From Candidatus Accumulibacter appositus (GTDB lineage Bacteria > Pseudomonadota > Gammaproteobacteria > Burkholderiales > Rhodocyclaceae): DNA of 51,335 nt. The notes under the pieces were generated by a model. The model searched no databases and was not told the DNA's origin. It saw nothing but the letters and a program-made list of their open reading frames with translations. A program made the position numbers and the translations under genes. The stretch spans positions 1-51,335 of the forward strand of contig JEMX01000071.1 in NCBI GenBank assembly GCA_000585055.1, in the 5' to 3' direction. Below, one piece after another: positions 1-8,343 of the stretch; position 1 is the first letter of the stretch, and each line of letters begins with the position of its first letter.

Positions 1-990
1 CTCAATGGCCGGCGCCACGGTCTCGACCAGCGGCGGCTCGCCAGTGGGCGAAGCGGCCACGCTGGCCGGGCTGCCAATACGGGCAAGGTCCCGAGTACCG
101 GCGAGATAGGCCATGGCGACGACTGCGCAAAGGCCTGCAGCAGCGCCGGCCCAGGCCCAAGCGACGCCAAAGCGGCGATTGAGCCGGCGAAACTCGGCGT
201 CGCGAATCGCCGCCCGCACCTGCCGGCGATCGACCTGGTGCACACCGTCGGAGAAGGCGGCAAGCAACGCCTTGTCGGCCAGGATATTGATTCGCCGGCT
301 GAGACCCTCGGAGGCCTTGCTGATCAGCTCGACAGCCCCTTTGGTAAAGGGATCCGGCCCCCTATAACCGGCGGCGCGCAGGCGGAACAGCAGGTAAACG
401 GAAACGTCGCGGCGCCGCAGCGGTTCCAGCCTGAAATTGTGGGTGATGCGATCATTGAGCTGACGCATGCTTGTTTGCCGCAAGCGGGAATCAAGCTCGG
501 GTTGACCGAAGAGGACGATCTGCAGCAGCTTGTGGCGATTCGACTCCAGATTGGAAAGCAGCCGGATCTCTTCCAGAGCCTCGGGAGGCATGGCATGCGC
601 CTCGTCGATCAAGGCCACGACCTGACGGCCGCTGGCGTAGATCTCGAGGAGCCGTTCTTGCAACGAGCGGAGCAACAGATGGCTGCGCCCCTCCGGAAGA
701 GGAATGCGCAACTCCTCGGCGATGGCGAAGAGTATTTCGTCGCGCGAGAGCATCGGATTGGCCAGATAGACCGTCTCGACGTTGTCCGGAAGCTTCTCGA
801 GCAACATCCGGCAAAGCATCGTCTTGCCGCTACCCACCTCGCCGCTGACCTTGACGATGCCTTCGTCGTGAGTAATGGCGTAAATCAGGGCCTCGAGGGT
901 CGCGCCGCGCTTGCCGCCAGCAAAAAAGAACTCGGTGTGCGGCGTGATCCGAAAAGGCGCTTGATGCAGGCCGAAATGCTCCAGATACAT
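1..990 (-). CDS. MshM/ExeA-type AAA ATPase, 3' end beyond window
   Basis: Partial gene: 330 codons read from an ATG at 988-990 to the window edge with no stop. The N-terminus (MYLEHFGLHQAPF) is the typical opening of ExeA/GspA/MshM ATPases, which support assembly of type II secretion or MSHA-type pilus machinery at the inner membrane. Walker A is GEVGSGKT (residues 50-57); Walker B ends in LIDEAH (about 127-132). A single hydrophobic segment (about residues 275-295) follows the ATPase domain, then a Pro/Ala/Ser-rich tail. The start ATG overlaps the TGA of the upstream regulator (TGATG), so the two are probably co-translated. MshM is the closest match I recognise; the PEP-CTERM-locus ATPase subfamily is an alternative. 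No ribosome binding site beyond the coupling is evident. Confidence 0.85.
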   Translation of the reverse strand, partial: MYLEHFGLHQAPFRITPHTEFFFAGGKRGATLEALIYAITHDEGIVKVSGEVGSGKTMLCRMLLEKLPDNVETVYLANPMLSRDEILFAIAEELRIPLPEGRSHLLLRSLQERLLEIYASGRQVVALIDEAHAMPPEALEEIRLLSNLESNRHKLLQIVLFGQPELDSRLRQTSMRQLNDRITHNFRLEPLRRRDVSVYLLFRLRAAGYRGPDPFTKGAVELISKASEGLSRRINILADKALLAAFSDGVHQVDRRQVRAAIRDAEFRRLNRRFGVAWAWAGAAAGLCAVVAMAYLAGTRDLARIGSPASVAASPTGEPPLVETVAPAIE

Positions 991-2444
991 CAAGGCTCCC
1001 GCGCCGACGATTCCATTCGGTTGTAGAGTGTGGTGCGATGAATGCCGAGCAGGCGAGCGGCCTGACTGACATTACCGTGCGCCAGCTTCAGAGCAGCTTC
1101 GATATAGCCACGTTCGGTGGCCTTGAGCAAGCCATCGAGACTGAAAGCCTCGCGTTGCCGCAAGCGTTGCGTGGCCGCCGCCATGATCGCCTCGCCGTCG
1201 CCCTCGTCACCGCCAGCGGCGACGCCGGCCGCAGCGAGCAGCGGTTCGTCGGGTACGTCAAGCTCGGCTTCCAGCGCCGCCACGTCGACCATCTGCCCCG
1301 AGTACTTGGTGGCCAGACGAATAACGATATTGCGCAACTCACGGACATTGCCGGGAAAAGAGTAGTCCAGCCAGAGGTGCCGTGCCGCGTCGGAGAGCGT
1401 GAACGGCAGCTGCTGCGCTTGGGCCGCGTACAGCTGCCGGAAGTGTTCGAGCAGGAGCAGCTTGTCGTCGCCCATTTCGCGCAAGGGGGGTGCAACGATG
1501 GCGCACACCGACAGGCGGTGGTAGAGATCGGCCCGGAAATTGCCGCCTCGCACCTCCTTGCGCAGGTCGCGATTGGTGGCGGCGATGATCCGCGCCCGGC
1601 TAACGCGCGGCTGCGTTTCGCCGACCCGTTGATACTCACCGTTCTCGAGCACCCGCAGCAGCTTGGCCTGCAGCTCGAGCGCCAGTTCGCCGATTTCGTC
1701 AAGGAACAAGGTGCCGTCAGCCGCGTCTTCGAAGTAGCCCGCCTTGGTGGAGACGGCGCCGGTGAAAGCGCCTCGCGCGTAGCCAAACAGCGTTGCCTCA
1801 ACCAGATTCGGCGAAATCGCGGCGCAATTGAGCGCCAGAAACGGCTTCTCGCGACGACACGTATCGTAGTGGAGACAAGCCGAGGCGATGATCTCCTTGC
1901 CGCTGCCCGACTCTCCTTCGATCAGCACCGCGAAAGGCAGATCGGCATACTGGCGTAACTGCAGCCGCAGCTTTTCGATGGCCGGGCTGTTGCCGATCAG
2001 CGGCGAGGCAGCTTCGCCCGCTGGACGTTTCGCTTCGAGTCCGCGAAAAGATAGCGCCCCCTGGAGAACCTGCTGCAGATCGCCGGGGTTGCACGGTTTG
2101 GCGACAAAATCGGCGGCGCCGAGCGTCCGCGCGTGCCGTGCGTTGCCGTCCTCGCTCTGCCCGGAGAGAACGACGATGGGCAGATCGGGAGCGATCTTGA
2201 GCAAATCCGAGATCAGCGCAAAGCCTTCGTCCGGACGATGCGGCAGCGGCGGCAGGCCGAGATCGACCAGCGCCAGGGCCGGCGGTCGACGCAACTGGCG
2301 AAGCAGCTGCAGGGTATGCGGGCGCGAATGACTGGTGACCACTTCGAAGCGCGAACTCAGCGAAAAACTCAAGGTGTCACAGATCAGCGGGTCGTCGTCA
2401 ACAATCAGCAGCAGGGGTTTTTCAGGCAGGGAGATTTCCGTCAT
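990..2444 (-). CDS. Sigma-54-dependent response regulator (receiver-AAA+-Fis)
   Basis: 484 aa. Receiver domain at residues 5-125, with acidic residues D16-D18, phospho-acceptor D61 (in LVDLGLPP) and the conserved Lys in FVAKP. The central AAA+ domain starts near residue 150, with Walker A GESGSGKE and an intact GAFTGA loop for sigma-54 contact. The C-terminal Fis-type helix-turn-helix (NVSQAARLLGIHRTTLYNR) binds DNA. The ATG at 2442-2444 puts LLLIVDDD near the start; a GTG at 2499-2501 is a less likely longer start. The receiver has an extended loop after D61 (PLPHRPDEG) reminiscent of PrsR-type regulators of PEP-CTERM exopolysaccharide loci, but I would not assign that name. No partner histidine kinase is visible in the window. 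It probably controls the ATPase gene cluster running off the left edge. Confidence 0.9.
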   Translation of the reverse strand: MTEISLPEKPLLLIVDDDPLICDTLSFSLSSRFEVVTSHSRPHTLQLLRQLRRPPALALVDLGLPPLPHRPDEGFALISDLLKIAPDLPIVVLSGQSEDGNARHARTLGAADFVAKPCNPGDLQQVLQGALSFRGLEAKRPAGEAASPLIGNSPAIEKLRLQLRQYADLPFAVLIEGESGSGKEIIASACLHYDTCRREKPFLALNCAAISPNLVEATLFGYARGAFTGAVSTKAGYFEDAADGTLFLDEIGELALELQAKLLRVLENGEYQRVGETQPRVSRARIIAATNRDLRKEVRGGNFRADLYHRLSVCAIVAPPLREMGDDKLLLLEHFRQLYAAQAQQLPFTLSDAARHLWLDYSFPGNVRELRNIVIRLATKYSGQMVDVAALEAELDVPDEPLLAAAGVAAGGDEGDGEAIMAAATQRLRQREAFSLDGLLKATERGYIEAALKLAHGNVSQAARLLGIHRTTLYNRMESSAREP

Positions 2445-2549
2445 GGGAAGAATGAAAAACAGGCCGTTGTTTCCGGATAGCCTAACACGGCATTGTTTCA
2501 CGGTGACACGGAGAACAACTAATTCACGCGGCTTTCGCGGGCCATCCGG

Positions 2550-2555
2550 TATAAT
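2550..2555 (+). promoter_or_regulatory. Candidate -10 element of the mla operon
   Basis: A perfect TATAAT lies 29 bases before the GTG start of mlaF, in the 139-bp divergent gap. No convincing -35 hexamer sits 16-18 bases upstream: TTCACG at 2523-2528 would give a 21-base spacer. The call therefore rests on the -10 alone. Confidence 0.3.
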
Positions 2556-2583
2556 TGACGTTTTTTCGTCTCGGGATGCAACA

Positions 2584-3393
2584 GTGTCTGACGATAATCT
2601 TGTCGAAATCGAGGATCTCGATTTCGCCTACGATGATCGCCCAATCCTCAAGGGCATCAGCATGCAAATCCCGCGTGGGAAGGTCGTCGCCATCATGGGT
2701 GGTTCGGGTTGCGGCAAGACGACTCTGCTGCGCCTGATCGGCGGCCAGCTAAAACCCAGCCGCGGGGAAGTGCTGGTCGACGGCCTGTCAGTGCCCAAAT
2801 TGCGCGATGACGAGCTGTACGCGCTACGCCGCCGCATGGGAATGCTGTTCCAGTTCGGTGCACTGTTCACCGACATCTCGGTGTTCGACAACGTCGCCTA
2901 CCAGATGCGCGAGCATAGCGACCTGCCCGAGGAATTGATCCGCGACATGGTCCTCCTCAAGCTGAACGCGGTCGGCTTGCGCGGCGCCAGCCAGCTGATG
3001 CCGGCCGAGCTCTCCGGCGGCATGGCGCGAAGGGTAGCTCTGGCACGGGCGATCGCGCTGGACCCGATGCTGATCATGTACGATGAGCCTTTTGCCGGTC
3101 TCGATCCGATCTCCCTGGGGGTCATCGGGCAACTAATTCGCAAGCTGAATGACGCGCTGGGTGCCACCTCGATCATGGTCACTCACGACATTCAGGAATC
3201 CTTGCAGATCGTCGATTACATCTACTTCATGTCGGACGGCAAAGTCGTGGCCATGGGTACGCCGGACGAAATCCGGGCGTCGCAGCATCCCTTTGTTCAC
3301 CAGTTCGTTTTCGCGCAAGCGGACGGACCGGTTCCCTTCCACTATCCGGCACAAGAGCTCACTGAAGAACTGCTGGGAAAAGGGTGTGTATGA
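2584..3393 (+). CDS. mlaF: Mla lipid transport ATPase MlaF
   Basis: 269 aa ABC ATPase energising MlaFEDB, the inner-membrane complex that moves phospholipids between the inner membrane and the periplasmic carrier MlaC. Walker A GGSGCGKT (39-46), signature LSGGMARRVALARA, Walker B LIMYDEP and the H-loop VTHD are all intact; QFGALFTDISVFDN is typical of the MlaF/Ttg2A family. The frame is open upstream, but family similarity begins at the GTG at 2584 (MSDDNLVEIEDLDF). A weak GGGA lies about 8 bases before it. The stop overlaps the mlaE start (ATGA). First gene of a six-gene Mla operon. Confidence 0.93.
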   Translation: MSDDNLVEIEDLDFAYDDRPILKGISMQIPRGKVVAIMGGSGCGKTTLLRLIGGQLKPSRGEVLVDGLSVPKLRDDELYALRRRMGMLFQFGALFTDISVFDNVAYQMREHSDLPEELIRDMVLLKLNAVGLRGASQLMPAELSGGMARRVALARAIALDPMLIMYDEPFAGLDPISLGVIGQLIRKLNDALGATSIMVTHDIQESLQIVDYIYFMSDGKVVAMGTPDEIRASQHPFVHQFVFAQADGPVPFHYPAQELTEELLGKGCV

Positions 3394-4205
3394 GCAATTC
3401 TAGGCCGAACAACCGCGGCGCCTTGCTGTCGGGGATCAGCAGCCTCGGACGCCGCGTCAATGACGCGCTGCAGCGACTCGGTTTTGCAGCACGTTTTTTC
3501 GTCATGCTCCTGCTCTACTCGGGGCAGTCTTTTCGGCGCCTGCATCTGACCATCCGCGAACTCTACTACTCGGGATTCCAGTCGCTGCTGATCATCATGG
3601 TCTCGGGACTGTTCATCGGCATGGTGCTCGGCATGCAGGGCTACGAGACCTTGCAGCGCTACGGCTCGGCCGAGGCGCTCGGGGTTCTGGTGGCGTTGTC
3701 GCTGGTACGGGAACTTGGCCCGGTGGTTGCTGCCCTACTCTTCGCTTCGCGTGCAGGCTCCTCAATCACCGCCGAAATCGGCCTGATGAAGGCCACCGAG
3801 CAACTGACGGCGATGGACATGATGGCGGTCAACCCGATTGCGCGCGTCGTCGCCCCTCGCTTCTGGGGAGGAGTCATCTCGATGCCTTTGCTGGCCGCCC
3901 TGTTTTCGGTAGCGGGCGTCTTTGGTGGCTACCTGATCGGAGTGGTCTTCATCGGCGTCGATGAAGGCGCTTTCTGGTCACAGATGCAGGCTTCGGTCGA
4001 CTTTCGCTATGACATCTGGAGCGGCATCATCAAGAGCTTCGTTTTCGGCATTGCTGTTTCGCTGATTGCGGTCTTCGAGGGCTACGATGCCGTACCCACC
4101 GCCGAAGGCGTCTCTAGCTCGATCAAGAGTACCGTCGTCCAGTCGGCACTGGCGATCCTGGCGCTCGACTTCGTATTAACCTCGTTCATGTTCCGGGAGG
4201 CTTGA
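3390..4205 (+). CDS. mlaE: Mla permease MlaE
   Basis: 271 aa integral inner-membrane permease of the MlaE/DUF140 family, the membrane core of MlaFEDB. Several long hydrophobic segments are present, with the family signature region VRELGPVVAALLFASRAGS near the centre and GLMKATEQLTAMDMM after it. The ATG at 3390 overlaps the mlaF stop. Two further codons upstream are open (GTG at 3384), but the overlap start fits the pattern of this operon. Its TGA overlaps the mlaD ATG (TGATG), so mlaF, mlaE and mlaD are translationally linked. Confidence 0.93.
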   Translation: MSNSRPNNRGALLSGISSLGRRVNDALQRLGFAARFFVMLLLYSGQSFRRLHLTIRELYYSGFQSLLIIMVSGLFIGMVLGMQGYETLQRYGSAEALGVLVALSLVRELGPVVAALLFASRAGSSITAEIGLMKATEQLTAMDMMAVNPIARVVAPRFWGGVISMPLLAALFSVAGVFGGYLIGVVFIGVDEGAFWSQMQASVDFRYDIWSGIIKSFVFGIAVSLIAVFEGYDAVPTAEGVSSSIKSTVVQSALAILALDFVLTSFMFREA

Positions 4206-4672
4206 TGAGTCGCAAGTTGCTCGACCTTTGGGTCGGAATTTTTGTTGCCTTGGGGCTGGCTGGCATGCTGTTTTTGGCGCTGAAGGTTGGCAATCTGTCC
4301 GCTGGCAATTTCGCCGATACGTACCAGGTCACGGCCAAGTTTGCTAACATCGGCGGCCTCAAGGTGCGCGCACCCGTCAAGAGCGCTGGCGTCGTCGTCG
4401 GGCGCGTGGTCGACATTCACTTCGACGCCAAGGATTACGAGGCGGTGGTGACTTTCAGCATCAACGAGAGCTATCACTTCCCGAAAGATACTTTCGCGCT
4501 TATCCTGACCGCCGGTCTGCTCGGCGAACAGTACGTCGGGCTTGACCCTGGCGGCGACGAGAAGATGCTGCAGAGCGGCGATGTGATCACCCAGACGCAG
4601 TCGGCGGTGGTTCTCGAAAGCCTGATCAGTCAGTTCATGTTCAACAAGGCTTCAGAGGCCCCGAGCGAATAA
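4205..4672 (+). CDS. mlaD: MCE-domain lipid carrier subunit MlaD
   Basis: 155 aa. One N-terminal membrane anchor (residues about 7-28, WVGIFVALGLAGMLFLAL), then a single MCE domain (KFANIGGLKVRAPVKSAGVVVG through LGEQYVGLDPGG) that forms the periplasmic hexameric ring of MlaFEDB. The length matches short MlaD proteins. GGGAGG at 4195-4200 lies just ahead of the ATG at 4205, a good ribosome binding site inside the end of mlaE. Confidence 0.93.
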   Translation: MSRKLLDLWVGIFVALGLAGMLFLALKVGNLSAGNFADTYQVTAKFANIGGLKVRAPVKSAGVVVGRVVDIHFDAKDYEAVVTFSINESYHFPKDTFALILTAGLLGEQYVGLDPGGDEKMLQSGDVITQTQSAVVLESLISQFMFNKASEAPSE

Positions 4673-4690
4673 CAAAGAGAAAGGAATAAC

Positions 4691-5407
4691 GTGAAACCAC
4701 ACCTTTCAAGGCGTCTTCCAGCGTTTGCCTGTGCAACCGCTATCGCTGTCGTCAGCGGTTGTGCTAGCGTGGATAGCAATCCGGCTGACCCCTTCGAAGA
4801 CTTCAACCGGGCAATGTTCGCAGTCAATGAAGGCCTCGACACGGTGGCCATCAAACCGGTAGCGAAAGGCTACGACGCGGTCGCGCCGCTGCCGGTCAAG
4901 GTTGCGGTCGGCAACTTCTTCGGCAACATCTGGGATTCGTGGACAGCGATCAACAACCTCCTGCAAGGCAAGGGCGGTGATGCTCTGTCGGATGTCGGGC
5001 GGGTGTTGGTCAACAGCACCATCGGCATCGGCGGCGCCTTCGACGTGGCCAGCGAGATGGGCCTTACCAAGCATTCAGAGGAATTCGGCCAGACGCTCGG
5101 CAAATGGGGAGTGCCTGACGGCCCCTACTTCTACTGGCCGATCATCGGCCCACGCACTACTCGCGATACCTTCGGCTGGATGGTTGACACCTACTACGAC
5201 CCGGTTTGGCGCGTCGATAACATACCGCTGCGCAACAGCCTGGTGTCGGTCCGCTATATCGACTTGCGCGCCAGCGTCCTGCCGACCGACAAGGTGATCG
5301 AAGAAGCGGCTTTCGACAAATACTCCTATATCCGGGATGCCTACCTGCAGCACCGTCTCAGCGAGATCTTTGACGGCGACCCTCCGCGCATTCCTGTTAA
5401 CTATTGA
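4691..5407 (+). CDS. mlaA: Outer-membrane lipoprotein MlaA (VacJ)
   Basis: 238 aa. GTG start with AAAGGA about 5 bases upstream. The signal peptide ends in a lipobox (VVSGC), giving an acylated Cys at about residue 24. The mature region begins DPFEDFNRAMFAVNE, the hallmark of MlaA, which removes mislocalised phospholipids from the outer leaflet together with a porin and passes them to MlaC. In E. coli mlaA is unlinked to mlaFEDCB; here it sits between mlaD and mlaC, so the whole pathway is in one operon. Confidence 0.93.
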   Translation: MKPHLSRRLPAFACATAIAVVSGCASVDSNPADPFEDFNRAMFAVNEGLDTVAIKPVAKGYDAVAPLPVKVAVGNFFGNIWDSWTAINNLLQGKGGDALSDVGRVLVNSTIGIGGAFDVASEMGLTKHSEEFGQTLGKWGVPDGPYFYWPIIGPRTTRDTFGWMVDTYYDPVWRVDNIPLRNSLVSVRYIDLRASVLPTDKVIEEAAFDKYSYIRDAYLQHRLSEIFDGDPPRIPVNY

Positions 5408-5418
5408 TCGCCCGCCCG

Positions 5419-5441
5419 CAGCCAGCCAGCCAGCCAGCCAG
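5419..5441 (+). repeat. CAGC tetranucleotide repeat
   Basis: Five full tandem copies of CAGC plus CAG, in the 73-bp gap between mlaA and mlaC and about 40 bases before the mlaC ATG. Repeats of this kind can change length by slippage. Here a change would alter spacing, not reading frame. Confidence 0.85.
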
Positions 5442-5480
5442 AAACCGGCGGCGACACCCTTTATTGCACGGAAAGCTCTC

Positions 5481-6095
5481 ATGAAATTTTTACTGTCATT
5501 GTTATTCACCCTGCAGCTCCTCTCCGGTAGCGCCGCGGCGCAGCAAGGCTCGCCTGACGCGCTTGTAAAACAGGTCACGGACGACGTCCTGACCATCGTT
5601 CGCCAGGACAAGGACATTCAAAGCGGCGATACCAGAAAGGCGATCAGTCTGGTCGAAACCAAGGTTCTTCCCTACTTCGATTTCCACCGCATGACAGCTC
5701 TGGCCGTCGGACGCAACTGGAGCAAGGCGAGCCCAGAGCAGAAGAAGCACTTGTCAGAAGAGTTCAAGAAGCTGCTGGTACGCACCTACTCGAACGCGCT
5801 GACCTCGTACAAGGACCAGACCATCACCTATCGCCCGAGCAAGATCGACGCGGCCGAGACTGACGTGGTGATCAAGACCGAGATCGTCCAGCCCGGCAGC
5901 AAGCCCGTGCAGCTCAGTTACGCGCTCGAGAAACAGGGCAACGGCTGGAAGGTTTACGATGTCATCGTCGCGGGCGTCAGCCTGGTCACCAACTACCGGG
6001 GTTCGTTCGCCCAGGAGGTCCGCAACGGGGGTATCGAGGGCCTGATCGAGATGCTCAGGGAGCGCAATACTCAACTGGAAAGCTCCAGCAAGTGA
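5481..6095 (+). CDS. mlaC: Periplasmic phospholipid carrier MlaC
   Basis: 204 aa. The signal peptide (MKFLLSLLFTLQLLSGSAAA) suggests cleavage before QQGSPDALV. The body is a Tgt2/MlaC domain (VLPYFDFHRMTALAVGRNW, LLVRTYSNAL, WKVYDVIVAGVSLVTNYR) that ferries phospholipid across the periplasm between MlaA and MlaD. The reading frame is open upstream, but the ATG at 5481 gives a proper signal peptide. The final bases overlap the mlaB start (GTGA). Confidence 0.93.
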   Translation: MKFLLSLLFTLQLLSGSAAAQQGSPDALVKQVTDDVLTIVRQDKDIQSGDTRKAISLVETKVLPYFDFHRMTALAVGRNWSKASPEQKKHLSEEFKKLLVRTYSNALTSYKDQTITYRPSKIDAAETDVVIKTEIVQPGSKPVQLSYALEKQGNGWKVYDVIVAGVSLVTNYRGSFAQEVRNGGIEGLIEMLRERNTQLESSSK

Positions 6096-6385
6096 TCGAG
6101 CAAGCAGAAGGCCGGCTGCGCGTCACTGCGCCGATGATCATTGCCAACGCGCGCAAGCTTCACGAGGCCGGGCGCAGGCTTTTGAGCGCCAGCCAGCCGT
6201 CCGCGAACTTGCTGCTTGATCTCGCCGCTGTTGCCGAAGTCGATTCGTCAGCCCTGAGCACCCTCTTTGCCTGGCAGCGCAAGGCCGCTGAACATGCGCT
6301 CAGCTTGCGCGTCGTCAACCCGCCAGCAAGCTTGATCAGCCTGGCAGCGCTATACGGCGTCTCCGAACTGCTTCCACTCGCCTGA
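6092..6385 (+). CDS. mlaB: STAS-domain protein MlaB
   Basis: 97 aa, a single STAS domain (LLLDLAAVAEVDSSALSTLFAW), the cytoplasmic accessory subunit that stabilises MlaF in the MlaFEDB complex. The GTG start overlaps the mlaC stop. Short and divergent, as usual for MlaB; the position at the operon end makes the assignment firm. Confidence 0.88.
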   Translation: MIEQAEGRLRVTAPMIIANARKLHEAGRRLLSASQPSANLLLDLAAVAEVDSSALSTLFAWQRKAAEHALSLRVVNPPASLISLAALYGVSELLPLA

Positions 6386-6421
6386 ACGGCGAGGCAGCAG
6401 CTTCGACACCCACTCGATGCC

Positions 6422-7345
6422 ATGAGCGTCGCCGTCGCCATTTCTCAGGTCGAAAAGCGCTTTGGCTCGCTGCGCGCGCTGGCCGGTGTTTCGCTGCAAA
6501 TTGGCGAGGGTGAGTTCTTCGGTCTGCTCGGCCCGAACGGGGCCGGCAAGACAACGCTGATTTCGTGCCTCGCCGGTCTCGTTCGCCCTGACGCCGGCCA
6601 GCTCACAGTGATGGGTCACGACGTGCTCGGCGATTATCGCGAAGCCCGACGCCGGCTTGGTGTGGTGCCGCAGGAACTGGTTTTCGACCCCTTCTTCTCG
6701 GTCCGGGAAACCCTGCGTATCCAGTCCGGCTACTTTGGCATTCGTCACAATGACGACTGGATCGACGAGATTCTCGCCAACCTCGATCTGACTGCCAAGG
6801 CCGACACCAATATGCGCCGCCTGTCCGGTGGCATGAAGCGGCGCGTTCTGGTCGCCCAGGCGTTGGTCCACAAGCCGCCGGTAATCGTCCTCGACGAGCC
6901 GACCGCCGGCGTCGACGTCGAATTGCGCCAGGGCCTGTGGCAATTCATCCGGCGCCTTAATCACGACGGCCACACGGTGATCCTGACCACCCACTACCTG
7001 GAGGAAGCCGAAGCCTTGTGTGCGCGCATCGCGATGCTCAAGGCGGGCAAAGTGGTGGCCCTGGACACGACGCGTAACCTGCTGGCGCGCTTCTCCGGCC
7101 AGACGCTGAACCTGCGCCTGGCCGGAGCGGTACAGCTGCCACCCGCATTGCAGGCCCGTGCAACCGAAAATGGCGGCATCTGGACCTTCCACCTCGCCAC
7201 TCTCGACGAACTGGAACCGCTGCTGGCCGCTTTGCGCGTCGGCGGCTGCGTGATTGAAGACCTACGCCTGACGCAAACCGACCTCGAAGACGTCTTCCTC
7301 GGCGTCATGCAGGAAGGCCGTGTCAGCGAGCGCACGCCGTGTTGA
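6422..7345 (+). CDS. yadG: ABC-2 type exporter ATPase (YadG-like)
   Basis: 307 aa. Complete ABC ATPase: Walker A GPNGAGKT (about 38-45), signature LSGGMKRRVLVAQAL, Walker B VIVLDEPTAGVD and H-loop TTHYLEEAE. The roughly 80-residue C-terminal extension is typical of drug/polysaccharide ABC-2 exporters of the YadG/CcmA type. Its stop overlaps the GTG of the permease gene. The substrate cannot be read from sequence. It starts 36 bp after mlaB, so it could be read from the mla promoter. Confidence 0.85.
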   Translation: MSVAVAISQVEKRFGSLRALAGVSLQIGEGEFFGLLGPNGAGKTTLISCLAGLVRPDAGQLTVMGHDVLGDYREARRRLGVVPQELVFDPFFSVRETLRIQSGYFGIRHNDDWIDEILANLDLTAKADTNMRRLSGGMKRRVLVAQALVHKPPVIVLDEPTAGVDVELRQGLWQFIRRLNHDGHTVILTTHYLEEAEALCARIAMLKAGKVVALDTTRNLLARFSGQTLNLRLAGAVQLPPALQARATENGGIWTFHLATLDELEPLLAALRVGGCVIEDLRLTQTDLEDVFLGVMQEGRVSERTPC

Positions 7346-8094
7346 GCGGCTTCCGCACCCTACTCTACAAGGAACTGCTGCGCTTCTGGAAAGTCAGCTT
7401 CCAGACCGTCGGCGCGCCGGTGCTGACCGCGCTGCTCTACTTGCTGATTTTCTCGCATGTCCTGGAGTCGCACGTACAAGTGCACGGCGTCCCTTACGGC
7501 GCCTTTCTGATTCCTGGCCTGGTCATCATGTCGGCCCTGCAAAACGCTTTCGCCAACAGCTCGTCAAGCCTGATCCAGTCGAAGGTCACCGGCAGCGTGG
7601 TTTTCGTTCTGCTGCCGCCGATCTCCTACGTCGAGTTCTTTCTCGCCTATGTCGTTGCAGCAATGCTGCGCGGGGTGATGGTCGGGCTCGGCGTACTGCT
7701 GGTGACGATGTGGTTCGCACCGCTGACTTTCGTCGCGCCACACTGGATTTTGCTGTTCATCGTCCTTGGTGGCGGGATCATGGGAACACTGGGAATGATC
7801 GCCGGCATCTGGGCCGACAAGTTCGACCAGCTGGCGGGCTTTCAGAACTTCCTGATCCTGCCGCTGACCATGCTCTCCGGCGTCTTCTACTCGATTCATT
7901 CACTGCCTGAGTTCTGGCAGCTGGTTTCTCGCTTCAATCCCGTCTTCTATATGATCGACGGCTTTCGCTTCGGCTTTTTCGGCGTCTCCGACGTGGCTCC
8001 GGAAAGCAGCGTGGCAGTCGTCACCGCAACTCTCCTGCTGGTCTCGGCGGCGACCCTGGCGCTGCTCAGGAGCGGCTACAAACTGAGGTCCTGA
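7339..8094 (+). CDS. yadH: ABC-2 type exporter permease (YadH-like)
   Basis: 251 aa with about six hydrophobic segments and the ABC2_membrane pattern (FLIPGLVIMSALQNAF near residues 54-70; NFLILPLTMLSGVFYSI near 173-190). It partners the preceding ATPase, and the GTG start overlaps that gene's TGA by a few bases. The pair is commonly linked to mla and murA genes in betaproteobacteria; the substrate is unknown. Confidence 0.87.
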   Translation: MLSGFRTLLYKELLRFWKVSFQTVGAPVLTALLYLLIFSHVLESHVQVHGVPYGAFLIPGLVIMSALQNAFANSSSSLIQSKVTGSVVFVLLPPISYVEFFLAYVVAAMLRGVMVGLGVLLVTMWFAPLTFVAPHWILLFIVLGGGIMGTLGMIAGIWADKFDQLAGFQNFLILPLTMLSGVFYSIHSLPEFWQLVSRFNPVFYMIDGFRFGFFGVSDVAPESSVAVVTATLLLVSAATLALLRSGYKLRS

Positions 8095-8097
8095 CTC

Positions 8098-8343
8098 ATG
8101 ATGCACCCTGAACAAGTCCAAGCCATCATCGCCGCAGGCATTTCCTGCCAACATCTGGAAGTCGCCGGCGATGGCCAGCATTTCGAAGCCCTGATCGTCA
8201 GCAGCGAGTTCGTCGGCAAGAACCGCGTGCAACGACAGCAAGCGGTGAATGGAGTGCTGCGGCAGCATTTCGACAGTGGCGAACTACATGCGCTGTCGAT
8301 GAAAACGCAGACCCCAGAAGAATGGAGTGCGACGCGTGGATAA
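8098..8343 (+). CDS. ibaG: BolA-family protein IbaG
   Basis: 81 aa single BolA domain ([29 protein letters not shown]; then [14 protein letters not shown], the IbaG/YrbA ending). These proteins work with monothiol glutaredoxins in iron-sulfur or acid-stress functions. Two ATGs are adjacent (8098 and 8101); either may be used. The 3' end overlaps murA by 8 bp, as in E. coli where yrbA precedes murA. Confidence 0.9.
   Translation: MMHPEQVQAIIAAGISCQHLEVAGDGQHFEALIVSSEFVGKNRVQRQQAVNGVLRQHFDSGELHALSMKTQTPEEWSATRG

Noticed and set aside
238..1026. 262-codon plus-strand frame over the MshM-like ATPase
   Set aside because: The minus strand carries Walker A and B and a continuous family match; the plus frame is its shadow.
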